Positions 57,457-64,000 of a stretch of DNA of 64,000 bases are shown piece after piece. Each line of letters starts with the position of its first letter. Position 1 is the stretch's first letter. A program made the position numbers and the translations under genes. Origin of the DNA: an uncultured Sphingomonas sp. (GTDB lineage: Bacteria; Pseudomonadota; Alphaproteobacteria; Sphingomonadales; Sphingomonadaceae); NCBI RefSeq assembly GCF_913774285.1, contig NZ_CAJYHX010000003.1:38037-102036 (forward strand). The letters run 5' to 3'. The notes beneath the pieces were generated by a model. That model did no database searches. It saw only the letters and a list, made by a program, of their open reading frames with translations, and had not been told where the DNA came from.

Positions 57457-58749
57457 ATGAGCACTGGTTTCGAGCGCGACCCCGACGAATTCGCGCGGGG
57501 CGCACGCGCGCTCGTCGTCTATCCGGACATGGGCGGAAGCTCGCGCGACGCCGAGGCGCGGCTGGAGGAAACGGCCGGCCTCGCCGCGGCGATCGGCGTC
57601 GATGTGGTCGAGCGGATCGCCGTCCGACTACGTCAGCCCAAGCCCGGCACGCTGATCGGCTCCGGCCAGGTGGAAGCCCTGGCCGAGACGGTCCGCGACG
57701 GCGAGCTCCAGCTTGCGGTCTTCGATGCGTCGCTGACGCCGGTGCAGCAGCGCAACCTGGAGACCGCGCTCGGCTGCAAAGTGATCGATCGTACCGGGCT
57801 GATCCTCGAGATCTTCGGTGAGCGGGCGCGCACGGCGGAAGGTCGGTTGCAGGTCGAACTCGCGCACCTCGATTATCAGGCGGGCCGGCTGGTCCGCAGC
57901 TGGACCCACCTTGAGCGCCAGCGGGGCGGCTTCGGCTTCCTCGGCGGCCCCGGTGAGACCCAGATCGAAGCCGACCGCCGCTTGATCCGCGATCGCATGG
58001 CGCGGCTGCGGCGCGAGCTCGACCAGGTTAGCCGCACCCGCACGCTCCACCGCGACCGGCGCCAGCGCGCGCCCTGGCCGGTGGTGGCGCTGGTCGGCTA
58101 TACCAATGCCGGCAAGTCGACGCTGTTCAACCGGCTGACCGGCGCCGGCGTGATGGCGGAGAATCTGCTTTTCGCCACGCTCGACCCGACGCTGCGCCAG
58201 ATCGCGCTGCCGGGGATCGACAAGGCGATCCTGTCGGACACGGTGGGTTTCGTCTCCGAACTGCCGACCCAGCTGGTCGCCGCGTTCAAGGCGACGCTGG
58301 AAGAGGTGGTATCGGCCGACCTGCTGATCCATGTCCGCGACATCGCGCATCCCGACACGGAGGCGCAGCGCGTCGACGTGGAGAAGGTGCTCCAGGAAAT
58401 CGGCGTGTCCGAGCAGACGCCGCGCTTCGAGGCGTGGAACAAGCTCGACCTGCTCGACGACGAGCAGCGCGAGGAGGCGCTGGCGATGGCTGCGCGCCGC
58501 ACCGACGAGGTACGGGTGATCTCGGCACTGACCGGGGAGGGCGTCGATGCGCTCGTCGAGGCGGTTGCCGGACGACTGACCGAGGGGCATCGTCGCTACA
58601 CGCTGCGGCTCGATCCCGCCGATGGCGCGGCCGCCGCGTGGCTGCACCAGCATGGCGACGTGATCGAGCAGCATATCGAGGACGAGCAGGCGGTGTACGA
58701 AGTCCGCATGGCGCCGCGCGACTACGAGCGGTTCTTCACGCGGGGATAA
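57457..58749 (+). CDS. hflX: Ribosome-associated GTPase HflX
   Basis: The 430-residue protein has the N-terminal HflX domain (RQPKPGTLIGSGQVEALAE), a coiled linker (GGPGETQIEADRRLIRDRMA), and a G domain with G1 VGYTNAGKSTLFN, G3 DTVGFVSELP and G4 NKLDLL. It splits stalled ribosomes under stress. It is in the conserved hfq-hflX pair. Confidence 0.96.
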   Translation: MSTGFERDPDEFARGARALVVYPDMGGSSRDAEARLEETAGLAAAIGVDVVERIAVRLRQPKPGTLIGSGQVEALAETVRDGELQLAVFDASLTPVQQRNLETALGCKVIDRTGLILEIFGERARTAEGRLQVELAHLDYQAGRLVRSWTHLERQRGGFGFLGGPGETQIEADRRLIRDRMARLRRELDQVSRTRTLHRDRRQRAPWPVVALVGYTNAGKSTLFNRLTGAGVMAENLLFATLDPTLRQIALPGIDKAILSDTVGFVSELPTQLVAAFKATLEEVVSADLLIHVRDIAHPDTEAQRVDVEKVLQEIGVSEQTPRFEAWNKLDLLDDEQREEALAMAARRTDEVRVISALTGEGVDALVEAVAGRLTEGHRRYTLRLDPADGAAAAWLHQHGDVIEQHIEDEQAVYEVRMAPRDYERFFTRG

Positions 58750-58791
58750 CCGGAGCGCAAGCGCTCTCGACTTTGTTTCCACCCTAACTCC

Positions 58792-58884
58792 GTCATTCCG
58801 GCGAAAGCCGGAATCCATCGGCGCTACGTTGCGGCTCTTGCTGCAAGCGAGAGGCGAATGGATCCCGGCTTTTGCCGGGATGAC
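58792..58884. repeat. Palindromic intergenic repeat, copy 2
   Basis: The element runs from GTCATTCCGGCGAAAGCCGG to its near complement ending CCGGGATGAC. The interior GCGGCTCTTGCTG and flanking bases match copy 1 (471-565) in the opposite orientation. It lies between convergent hflX and mazG. Confidence 0.8.
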
Positions 58885-58915
58885 CATGTGGAGACGGGGT
58901 GAGGGCTCAGCGCCC

Positions 58916-59668
58916 TCAGCCGCGTTTCACTGCCTGCCAGAGCGCTTCCTTACCCTCCAGATCCAGCCCCACGAACGCCTCGCCCGCGCGCTCTTCCATC
59001 GCCTTGAAGCGCCGCTCGAACTTGCCGTTGGCCGCGCGCAGCGCAGCCTCGGGCTCCACGCCCAGCTTGCGGGCATAATTCACCACGGCGAAGAGCAGGT
59101 CGCCCACCTCCTCGGCACGGTGCGCGTCGTTCTCGGCGGTCTCGACCTCTTCCAGTTCCTCCAGGATCTTCGCCCGCGCGCCCGTGGCATCGGGCCAGTC
59201 GAACCCGGTACGCGCCGCGCGCTTCTGGAGCTTCTCGGCGCGGAGCAGCGCTGGCAGGCCGATCGCCACGCCGTCGAGCGCGCTCGACGCCCCCTTGGCG
59301 CCGCGCTCCTCGGCCTTGATGACTTCCCAGAGATGGTGCCCGCCCTCCGGCACGTCGCCGAAGATGTGCGGGTGGCGGCGCTCCATCTTGTCGCTGATCG
59401 AAGTGACCACGTCGGCCAGCGCGAACTGCCCCGCCTCTTCGGCAATCCGGCTGTGGAACACCACCTGAAGCAGAAGGTCGCCCAACTCGTCCTTCAGCTC
59501 GGCGATGTCGCCGCGTTCGATCGCGTCGGCGACTTCATAGGCTTCCTCGATCGTATAGGGCGCGATGGTCTCGAAGGTCTGCGCAACATCCCATTCGCAG
59601 CCACGCTCGGGATCGCGCAACCGCTCCATGATGGCGACCAGGCGGTCGATGCCGGTGGGGGACGTCAT
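58916..59668 (-). CDS. mazG: Nucleoside triphosphate pyrophosphohydrolase MazG
   Basis: The 250-residue enzyme hydrolyses dNTPs/NTPs to monophosphates and limits mutagenic nucleotides and (p)ppGpp-related stress. The first domain shows the EExxE-type helix (YTIEEAYEVADAIERGD, LKDELGDLLLQVVFHSRIAEE). The second repeats it (EEVGDLLFAVVNYARKLG). Length is typical. Its AGGAGG ribosome site is buried in a 12-base hairpin (59672-59709). Confidence 0.95.
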   Translation of the reverse strand: MTSPTGIDRLVAIMERLRDPERGCEWDVAQTFETIAPYTIEEAYEVADAIERGDIAELKDELGDLLLQVVFHSRIAEEAGQFALADVVTSISDKMERRHPHIFGDVPEGGHHLWEVIKAEERGAKGASSALDGVAIGLPALLRAEKLQKRAARTGFDWPDATGARAKILEELEEVETAENDAHRAEEVGDLLFAVVNYARKLGVEPEAALRAANGKFERRFKAMEERAGEAFVGLDLEGKEALWQAVKRG

Positions 59669-59671
59669 ACA

Positions 59672-59709
59672 AAAGGCCTCCTGAACGCGGGTGCGGACAG
59701 GAGGCCTTT
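59672..59709 (-). terminator. Terminator-like hairpin burying the mazG ribosome site
   Basis: AAAGGCCTCCTG (59672-59683) and CAGGAGGCCTTT (59698-59709) form a perfect 12-base stem with a 14-base loop. On the minus strand it is followed by a T-run (TTTTGT) like a terminator after the MFS gene. The 3' arm also contains AGGAGG, eight bases before the mazG ATG. Confidence 0.75.
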
Positions 59710-59745
59710 GAAGGTCGCGTGCGGCTTAGGCAAGCCGCGCCGGGG

Positions 59746-61077
59746 TCAGTCGAGACGGCGCCCCAGCTCCTTGTTGAAGTAGAGCGCGATCAGCGTGCCG
59801 GCAGCGCCCGAGAGCAGGTACAGGCCCGAGGCGATCACGCCCCAGTTGGCGGCCAGCAGCAGCGCGCCGAGCGGCGCGAAGCCGGCACCGAAAAGCCAGG
59901 CGAGGTCCGAGGTAAGCGCCGCGCCGGTGTAGCGGGCCCGCTTCGGGAAGTTGCTGGCGACCGCACCCGAGGACTGGCCGAACGCCAGGCCGAGCAGGAT
60001 GAAGCCGAGCACCATGAACACGGTCTCGCCGGCATTGCCCTTTTCGAGCAGCTGCGGCGCGAAGCCAGAATAGGCGGCGATCGCGGCAGCGGTATAGCCG
60101 AGCAGTGAGCGGCGGCCGATCCGGTCCGCAAGGATGCCCGAGATCACGATCGCCACGACGCCGCAGGCTGCCGCACCGACCTCGATCAGCAGGAAGCGGG
60201 TGAGGTCCTCATTGGTGTACAGCGCGATCCACGACAGCGGGAACACGGTGACCATGTGGAACAGCGCGAAGCTCGCCAGCGGTGCGAAGGCGCCGATGAT
60301 GATGTTGCGCCACTGCGCCTTGATCGTCGCGGTGACGCGTGACGGCGTCAGTTCGCGGCTCTCGAACAGCTTCACATATTCGGGCGCCACGACCATCCGC
60401 AGACGGGCGAACAGCGCCACCACGTTGAGCGCGAAGGCGACGAAGAACGGGTAGCGCCAGCCCCAACTCATGAAGTCGGCCGAGTCGAGCGCGCTGACGA
60501 AATAGGCGAACAGCCCGCTAGCTACCATTAGACCAAGCGGGGCGCCAAGCTGCGGCACCATCGCGTACCAGCCACGGCGCGAGGGCGGGGCATTCAGCGC
60601 CAGCAGCGAGGCGAGGCCGTCCCAGGCGCCGCCAAGGGCGAGGCCCTGCAGCACGCGGAGCGCCGCCAGCAGGATTGCGGACCAGATGCCGACCTGCTCG
60701 TAGCCGGGCAGGAACGCCATGGTCACGGTCGCCGTGCCGAGCAGAAACAGCGCAAGGGTGAGCTTCGCACCGCGTCCATGACGGCGGTCAATGCGCATGA
60801 AAATCTGGGTGCCGATAGGACGGGCGATGAAAGCAAGCGGGAAGAGGGCGAAGGACCAGAGCGTGCCGGTCACGCGATCCATGTAGGGAAACACCAGTGC
60901 CGGGAAGACCAGCACCGACGCGATCGCGTAGACGAAGAAGTCGAAGAACTCGGATGTTCGTCCGATGATCACCCCGATGGCGATATCGCCGGGGCGGAGG
61001 TGATCCTCACCGTGCGAGGTGTTGATCAGGCGGGCGTCATGTTCGATCTGCGTCGAACCAAGCTGAGCATTGGCCAT
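59746..61077 (-). CDS. MFS transporter, metabolite:H+ symporter (MHS) type
   Basis: The 443-residue protein has 12 predicted transmembrane helices. The MHS hallmarks are IGRTSEFFDFFVYAIASVLVF near the N-terminus, FIARPIGTQIFMRIDRRHGR (loop 2-3) and RVLQGLALGGAWDGLASLLA (helix 5). The second half has ILADRIGRRSLLG. The substrate is likely an organic acid or osmolyte, but it is not readable. The ATG at 61077 (MANAQLGSTQ) is preferred over one 36 bases upstream. It is divergent from cyoA. Confidence 0.88.
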   Translation of the reverse strand: MANAQLGSTQIEHDARLINTSHGEDHLRPGDIAIGVIIGRTSEFFDFFVYAIASVLVFPALVFPYMDRVTGTLWSFALFPLAFIARPIGTQIFMRIDRRHGRGAKLTLALFLLGTATVTMAFLPGYEQVGIWSAILLAALRVLQGLALGGAWDGLASLLALNAPPSRRGWYAMVPQLGAPLGLMVASGLFAYFVSALDSADFMSWGWRYPFFVAFALNVVALFARLRMVVAPEYVKLFESRELTPSRVTATIKAQWRNIIIGAFAPLASFALFHMVTVFPLSWIALYTNEDLTRFLLIEVGAAACGVVAIVISGILADRIGRRSLLGYTAAAIAAYSGFAPQLLEKGNAGETVFMVLGFILLGLAFGQSSGAVASNFPKRARYTGAALTSDLAWLFGAGFAPLGALLLAANWGVIASGLYLLSGAAGTLIALYFNKELGRRLD

Positions 61078-61130
61078 AGGGATATGTCTACCGCAAAGCT
61101 TTGGGGAAAGCACCTAGGGAAACTCGCGGG

Positions 61131-61160
61131 TTGCAGCCATGGGACAAATTGTCCTATTTC
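61131..61160 (+). promoter_or_regulatory. Putative cyoA promoter with operator-like palindrome in the spacer
   Basis: TTGCAG (61131-61136) and TATTTC (61155-61160) are 18 bases apart. The palindrome GGACAA-A-TTGTCC (61142-61154) fills the spacer and ends exactly at the -10 box. The start codon is 34 bases further on. Confidence 0.5.
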
Positions 61161-61194
61161 GCACCCGCACAACCCCTCCTAACTCGCGGCCGCT

Positions 61195-62340
61195 ATGTTT
61201 CGATCCATGACCCCGTTTCGTCGTGCCCTCAGGCCGACGGCCCTGATCGCTACCCTTGCTGCCCCGCTGATCCTCGGCGGGTGCGACCTTGTCGTGATGA
61301 ATCCGTCCGGCGATGTTGCACGGCAGCAGGCCGACCTGATCCTCTGGTCGGTATTTTTGATGCTGCTCATCATCGTGCCGGTGATGATCCTGACGGTGGT
61401 TTTCGCGATCAAGTATCGCGCGAGCAACACCGAGTCGGAATATGCTCCGGACTGGGATCACTCGACCCGGATCGAGCTGGTGATCTGGTCGGCCCCGCTG
61501 CTGATCATCATCGCGCTCGGCGCGCTGACCTGGCTCACCACGCACCAGCTGGACCCGTATCGGCCGCTGGACCGCATCGCGCCGGGCAAGCCGATCCCGG
61601 CGGACCAGAAGCCGCTGGAGATCCAGGTCGTGTCGCTCGACTGGAAGTGGCTGTTCATCTATCCCGAACAGGGCGTCGCCACGGTCAACGAGCTGGTTCT
61701 GCCGGCCGATCGCCAGGTGCGGTTCCGCCTGACCTCGTCGAGCGTGATGAACACCTTCTACGTGCCGGCGCTGGCGGGCATGATCTACACGATGCCGGGC
61801 ATGGAAACGAAACTCCACGCGGTGATGAACCGCGTCGGCACCTTCGAGGGCCAGAGCGCCAACTATAGCGGCGCCGGATTCTCCTACATGCACTTCCCGA
61901 CCCAGTCGGTGGATGCCGCGGGCTTCGACCAGTGGGTCGCCAAGACCAAGGCTTCCGCGAGCGCGCTCGACACCGCCCAGTATCTCACGCTCGAAAAGCC
62001 GAGCGAGAAGGTGCCGGCGATGCACTTCGGCACGGTCGAGGGCGGCCTGTTCGATCGCATCGTCCAGATGTGCGTGAAGCCCGGCACCGCCTGCGGCCAC
62101 GGCATGATGCACCATGGTGCGGGTGCCCAGGAAGTCGCGCCTGCGGTAAACAACCGGCCGGGCGAAGGCGCCGATGGCGCGCTGATGAAGTCGCCGGACG
62201 AGATGAAGACCAGTCCGCACCTGACCCATCCGCACGGCGCTCCCGCCGGCCACTCCGAACCCGGCGCGGATTCGAACCGTAACATGACCCGCATGGACGC
62301 GCCGGCCTATCCCGGTCGCGCGGCGGCGGGCGAGGCTTGA
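61195..62340 (+). CDS. cyoA: Ubiquinol oxidase subunit II (cytochrome bo3 type)
   Basis: This 381-residue lipoprotein has a signal ending in LILGGC (lipobox Cys), two transmembrane helices (about 45-65 and 85-110) and a cupredoxin domain at about 130-270 ([41 protein letters not shown]). The CuA ligands of cytochrome c oxidase are absent, as in quinol oxidases. The last 80 residues are extra relative to E. coli CyoA (about 315 residues) and rich in His and Met ([24 protein letters not shown]). It leads the cyo operon; cyoB starts eight bases later. Confidence 0.95.
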   Translation: MFRSMTPFRRALRPTALIATLAAPLILGGCDLVVMNPSGDVARQQADLILWSVFLMLLIIVPVMILTVVFAIKYRASNTESEYAPDWDHSTRIELVIWSAPLLIIIALGALTWLTTHQLDPYRPLDRIAPGKPIPADQKPLEIQVVSLDWKWLFIYPEQGVATVNELVLPADRQVRFRLTSSSVMNTFYVPALAGMIYTMPGMETKLHAVMNRVGTFEGQSANYSGAGFSYMHFPTQSVDAAGFDQWVAKTKASASALDTAQYLTLEKPSEKVPAMHFGTVEGGLFDRIVQMCVKPGTACGHGMMHHGAGAQEVAPAVNNRPGEGADGALMKSPDEMKTSPHLTHPHGAPAGHSEPGADSNRNMTRMDAPAYPGRAAAGEA

Positions 62341-62348
62341 GCACTGCC

Positions 62349-64000
62349 ATGTCTGACACTTTGAAGATGATCTTCGGCCGGCTCTCGATCGAGAGTCTGC
62401 CGATCCACGAGCCGATCGTCGTCGCCACCTTCTTCGGCGTCGCGCTCGGCGGCATCGCGCTCCTCGGCGCGCTGACCTATTTCCGCCTGTGGGGCTATCT
62501 CTGGAAGGAGTGGTTTACCACCGTCGACCACAAGCGCATCGGCATCATGTACATGGTGCTGGGCCTGGTGATGCTGCTGCGCGGCTTTGCCGACGCGATC
62601 ATGATGCGCGGCCAGCAGGCGATGGCGTTCGGCGCCAACGAGGGCTATCTCAACGCGCACCATTATGATCAGGTGTTCACCGCCCACGGCGTGATCATGA
62701 TCTTCTTCGTGGCGATGCCCTTCGTCACCGGCCTGATGAACTTCGTGGTGCCGCTGCAGATCGGCGCGCGCGACGTCAGCTTCCCGTTCCTGAACAATTT
62801 CAGCTTCTGGATGACGGCGGCAGGTGCGGCGCTGGTGATGGCCAGCCTGTTCATCGGCGAGTTCGCGCGGACCGGCTGGCTGGCGATGGCGCCGCTGTCG
62901 GGCCTCGACTATTCGCCGGACGTGGGCGTGGACTATTATGTCTGGGCGCTGCAGATCGCGGGCGTCGGTACGCTGCTCTCGGGCGTCAACCTGGTCGCCA
63001 CCATCGTCAAGATGCGCGCGCCGGGCATGGGCCTGATGAAGATGCCGATCTTCACCTGGACCGCGCTTGCCACCAACATCCTGATCGTCGCCGCCTTCCC
63101 GGTGCTGACCGCGGTGCTCGCGATGCTCAGCCTCGACCGTTATGTCGGCACCCACTTCTTCACGAACACCGCGGGCGGCAACCCGATGATGTACGTGAAC
63201 ATGATCTGGATCTGGGGTCACCCGGAGGTCTACATCCTGATCCTGCCGGCCTTCGGCATCTTCTCGGAAGTCACCTCGACCTTCTCGGGCAAGCGCCTGT
63301 TCGGCTACACCTCGATGGTCTACGCCGTGCTGGTCATCACCATCCTGTCGTACCTCGTCTGGCTCCATCACTTCTTCACGATGGGCTCGGGCGCGAGCGT
63401 GAACAGCTTCTTCGGCATCACCACGATGATCATCTCGATCCCGACGGGTGCCAAGATCTTCAACTGGCTGTTCACCATGTACAAGGGCCGCATCCGCTTC
63501 GAACTGCCGATGATGTGGACGGTCGCGTTCATGCTGACCTTCGTGATCGGCGGCATGACCGGCGTGATGCTGGCGGTGCCCCCGGCCGACTTCGTGCTGC
63601 ACAACTCGCTGTTCCTGGTCGCGCATTTCCATAACGTCATCATCGGCGGCGTGCTGTTCGGGGCCTTTGCGGGTTTCACCTTCTGGTTTCCCAAGATGTT
63701 CGGCTTCACGCTGGACGAGACCTGGGGCAAGCGCGCTTTCTGGCTGTGGATCAGCGGCTTCTATGTCGCCTTCATGCCGCTCTATGTGCTCGGCCTGATG
63801 GGCATGACGCGGCGGATGCAGCATTATGACGTGCCCGGCTGGCATCCGTGGCTGCTGGTCGCAGGTGTCGGCGCGCTGCTGATCGCCGCCGGCATCGCGT
63901 GCCAGGTCATGATGCTCTACGTCTCGATCAAGACGCGGAAAGACCGGATCGACGAAAGCGGCGACCCCTGGGACGGGCGTACGCTGGAATGGATCACCAC
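62349..64000 (+). CDS. cyoB: Ubiquinol oxidase subunit I (cytochrome bo3 type), 5' part
   Basis: The gene runs off the window end; about 550 residues are visible. The heme-copper core shows [15 protein letters not shown] (heme b His), [17 protein letters not shown] (CuB His and cross-linked Tyr), VWLHHFF (CuB His pair), PTGAKIFNW (K-channel region) and [13 protein letters not shown] (heme o3 and b His). The D-channel type NxxxxxxxN stretch is present as [20 protein letters not shown]. It pumps protons while reducing O2 with ubiquinol. Confidence 0.97.
   Translation, partial: MSDTLKMIFGRLSIESLPIHEPIVVATFFGVALGGIALLGALTYFRLWGYLWKEWFTTVDHKRIGIMYMVLGLVMLLRGFADAIMMRGQQAMAFGANEGYLNAHHYDQVFTAHGVIMIFFVAMPFVTGLMNFVVPLQIGARDVSFPFLNNFSFWMTAAGAALVMASLFIGEFARTGWLAMAPLSGLDYSPDVGVDYYVWALQIAGVGTLLSGVNLVATIVKMRAPGMGLMKMPIFTWTALATNILIVAAFPVLTAVLAMLSLDRYVGTHFFTNTAGGNPMMYVNMIWIWGHPEVYILILPAFGIFSEVTSTFSGKRLFGYTSMVYAVLVITILSYLVWLHHFFTMGSGASVNSFFGITTMIISIPTGAKIFNWLFTMYKGRIRFELPMMWTVAFMLTFVIGGMTGVMLAVPPADFVLHNSLFLVAHFHNVIIGGVLFGAFAGFTFWFPKMFGFTLDETWGKRAFWLWISGFYVAFMPLYVLGLMGMTRRMQHYDVPGWHPWLLVAGVGALLIAAGIACQVMMLYVSIKTRKDRIDESGDPWDGRTLEWIT

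Noticed and set aside
59694..59702. GCGGACAGG as a fourth copy of the shared CGGACAGGT element
   Set aside because: It is part of the mazG hairpin, the next base is A rather than T, and it is not placed in front of a plus-strand gene.

Overview
The window is chromosomal DNA from a high-GC alphaproteobacterium, almost certainly a sphingomonad (Sphingomonas or a close relative). The evidence is the gene order ispDF, dusB, ntrB, ntrC, ntrY, ntrX, hfq, hflX, mazG, a CckA kinase followed by a single-domain receiver, a double-length Hfq, and GC-rich palindromic intergenic repeats. Genes are tightly packed, with many ATGA or TGATG overlaps. No gap exceeds about 240 bases. I saw no insertion sequence, prophage, plasmid function, CRISPR array or rRNA. 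One tRNA gene (Arg, anticodon ACG) is present.

Layout. 1-10.9 kb: 3' end of a rhomboid protease, a palindromic repeat, a stomatin/NfeD/DUF885 operon, a CitE-like lyase, guaB, a GGDEF protein, an RsmB-type rRNA methyltransferase, a TPR protein and a lipoprotein. 10.9-15.8 kb: tRNA-Arg and an arginine succinyltransferase cluster (M20 hydrolase, astA, astB) next to a DUF481 outer-membrane protein. 15.8-22.7 kb: a cluster that looks light-related, holding an SDR, a UbiB-like kinase, a DCC protein, an FeS photolyase of PhrB type, DUF3429, a renalase-like flavoprotein, folE and a LOV-HTH blue-light transcription factor. 22.7-31.5 kb: M28 peptidase, ettA, acylphosphatase, greB, slt, dapA, smpB. 31.5-37.7 kb: DUF2062, cckA, a receiver and valS. 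37.7-49.4 kb: lipid kinase, a second photolyase, I78 inhibitor, RNase D, aspS, D-lactate dehydrogenase, ppk2, carbonic anhydrase, lipA, a COQ10-type protein, pncC, ispDF. 49.5-59.7 kb: dusB-ntrBC-ntrYX-hfq-hflX and mazG. 59.7-64 kb: an MFS/MHS transporter and the start of a cyo ubiquinol oxidase operon, cut by the window end.

The most interesting region is the putative blue-light regulon. A LOV-HTH regulator sits beside folE, a flavoprotein and an FeS photolyase operon. An identical 9-base core (CGGACAGGT) lies 24-33 bases before the start codons of three of the genes expected in such a regulon: the SDR, DUF3429 (divergent from the PhrB operon) and the distant second photolyase at 38.8 kb. 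Other notable points are the tandem Sm-domain Hfq; perfect hairpins that bury the Shine-Dalgarno sequences of dusB, ntrY and mazG; an operator-like palindrome inside the cyoA promoter spacer; an NtrX lacking the sigma54-contact loop; and a mobile-looking 95-base palindromic repeat present twice in opposite orientations.
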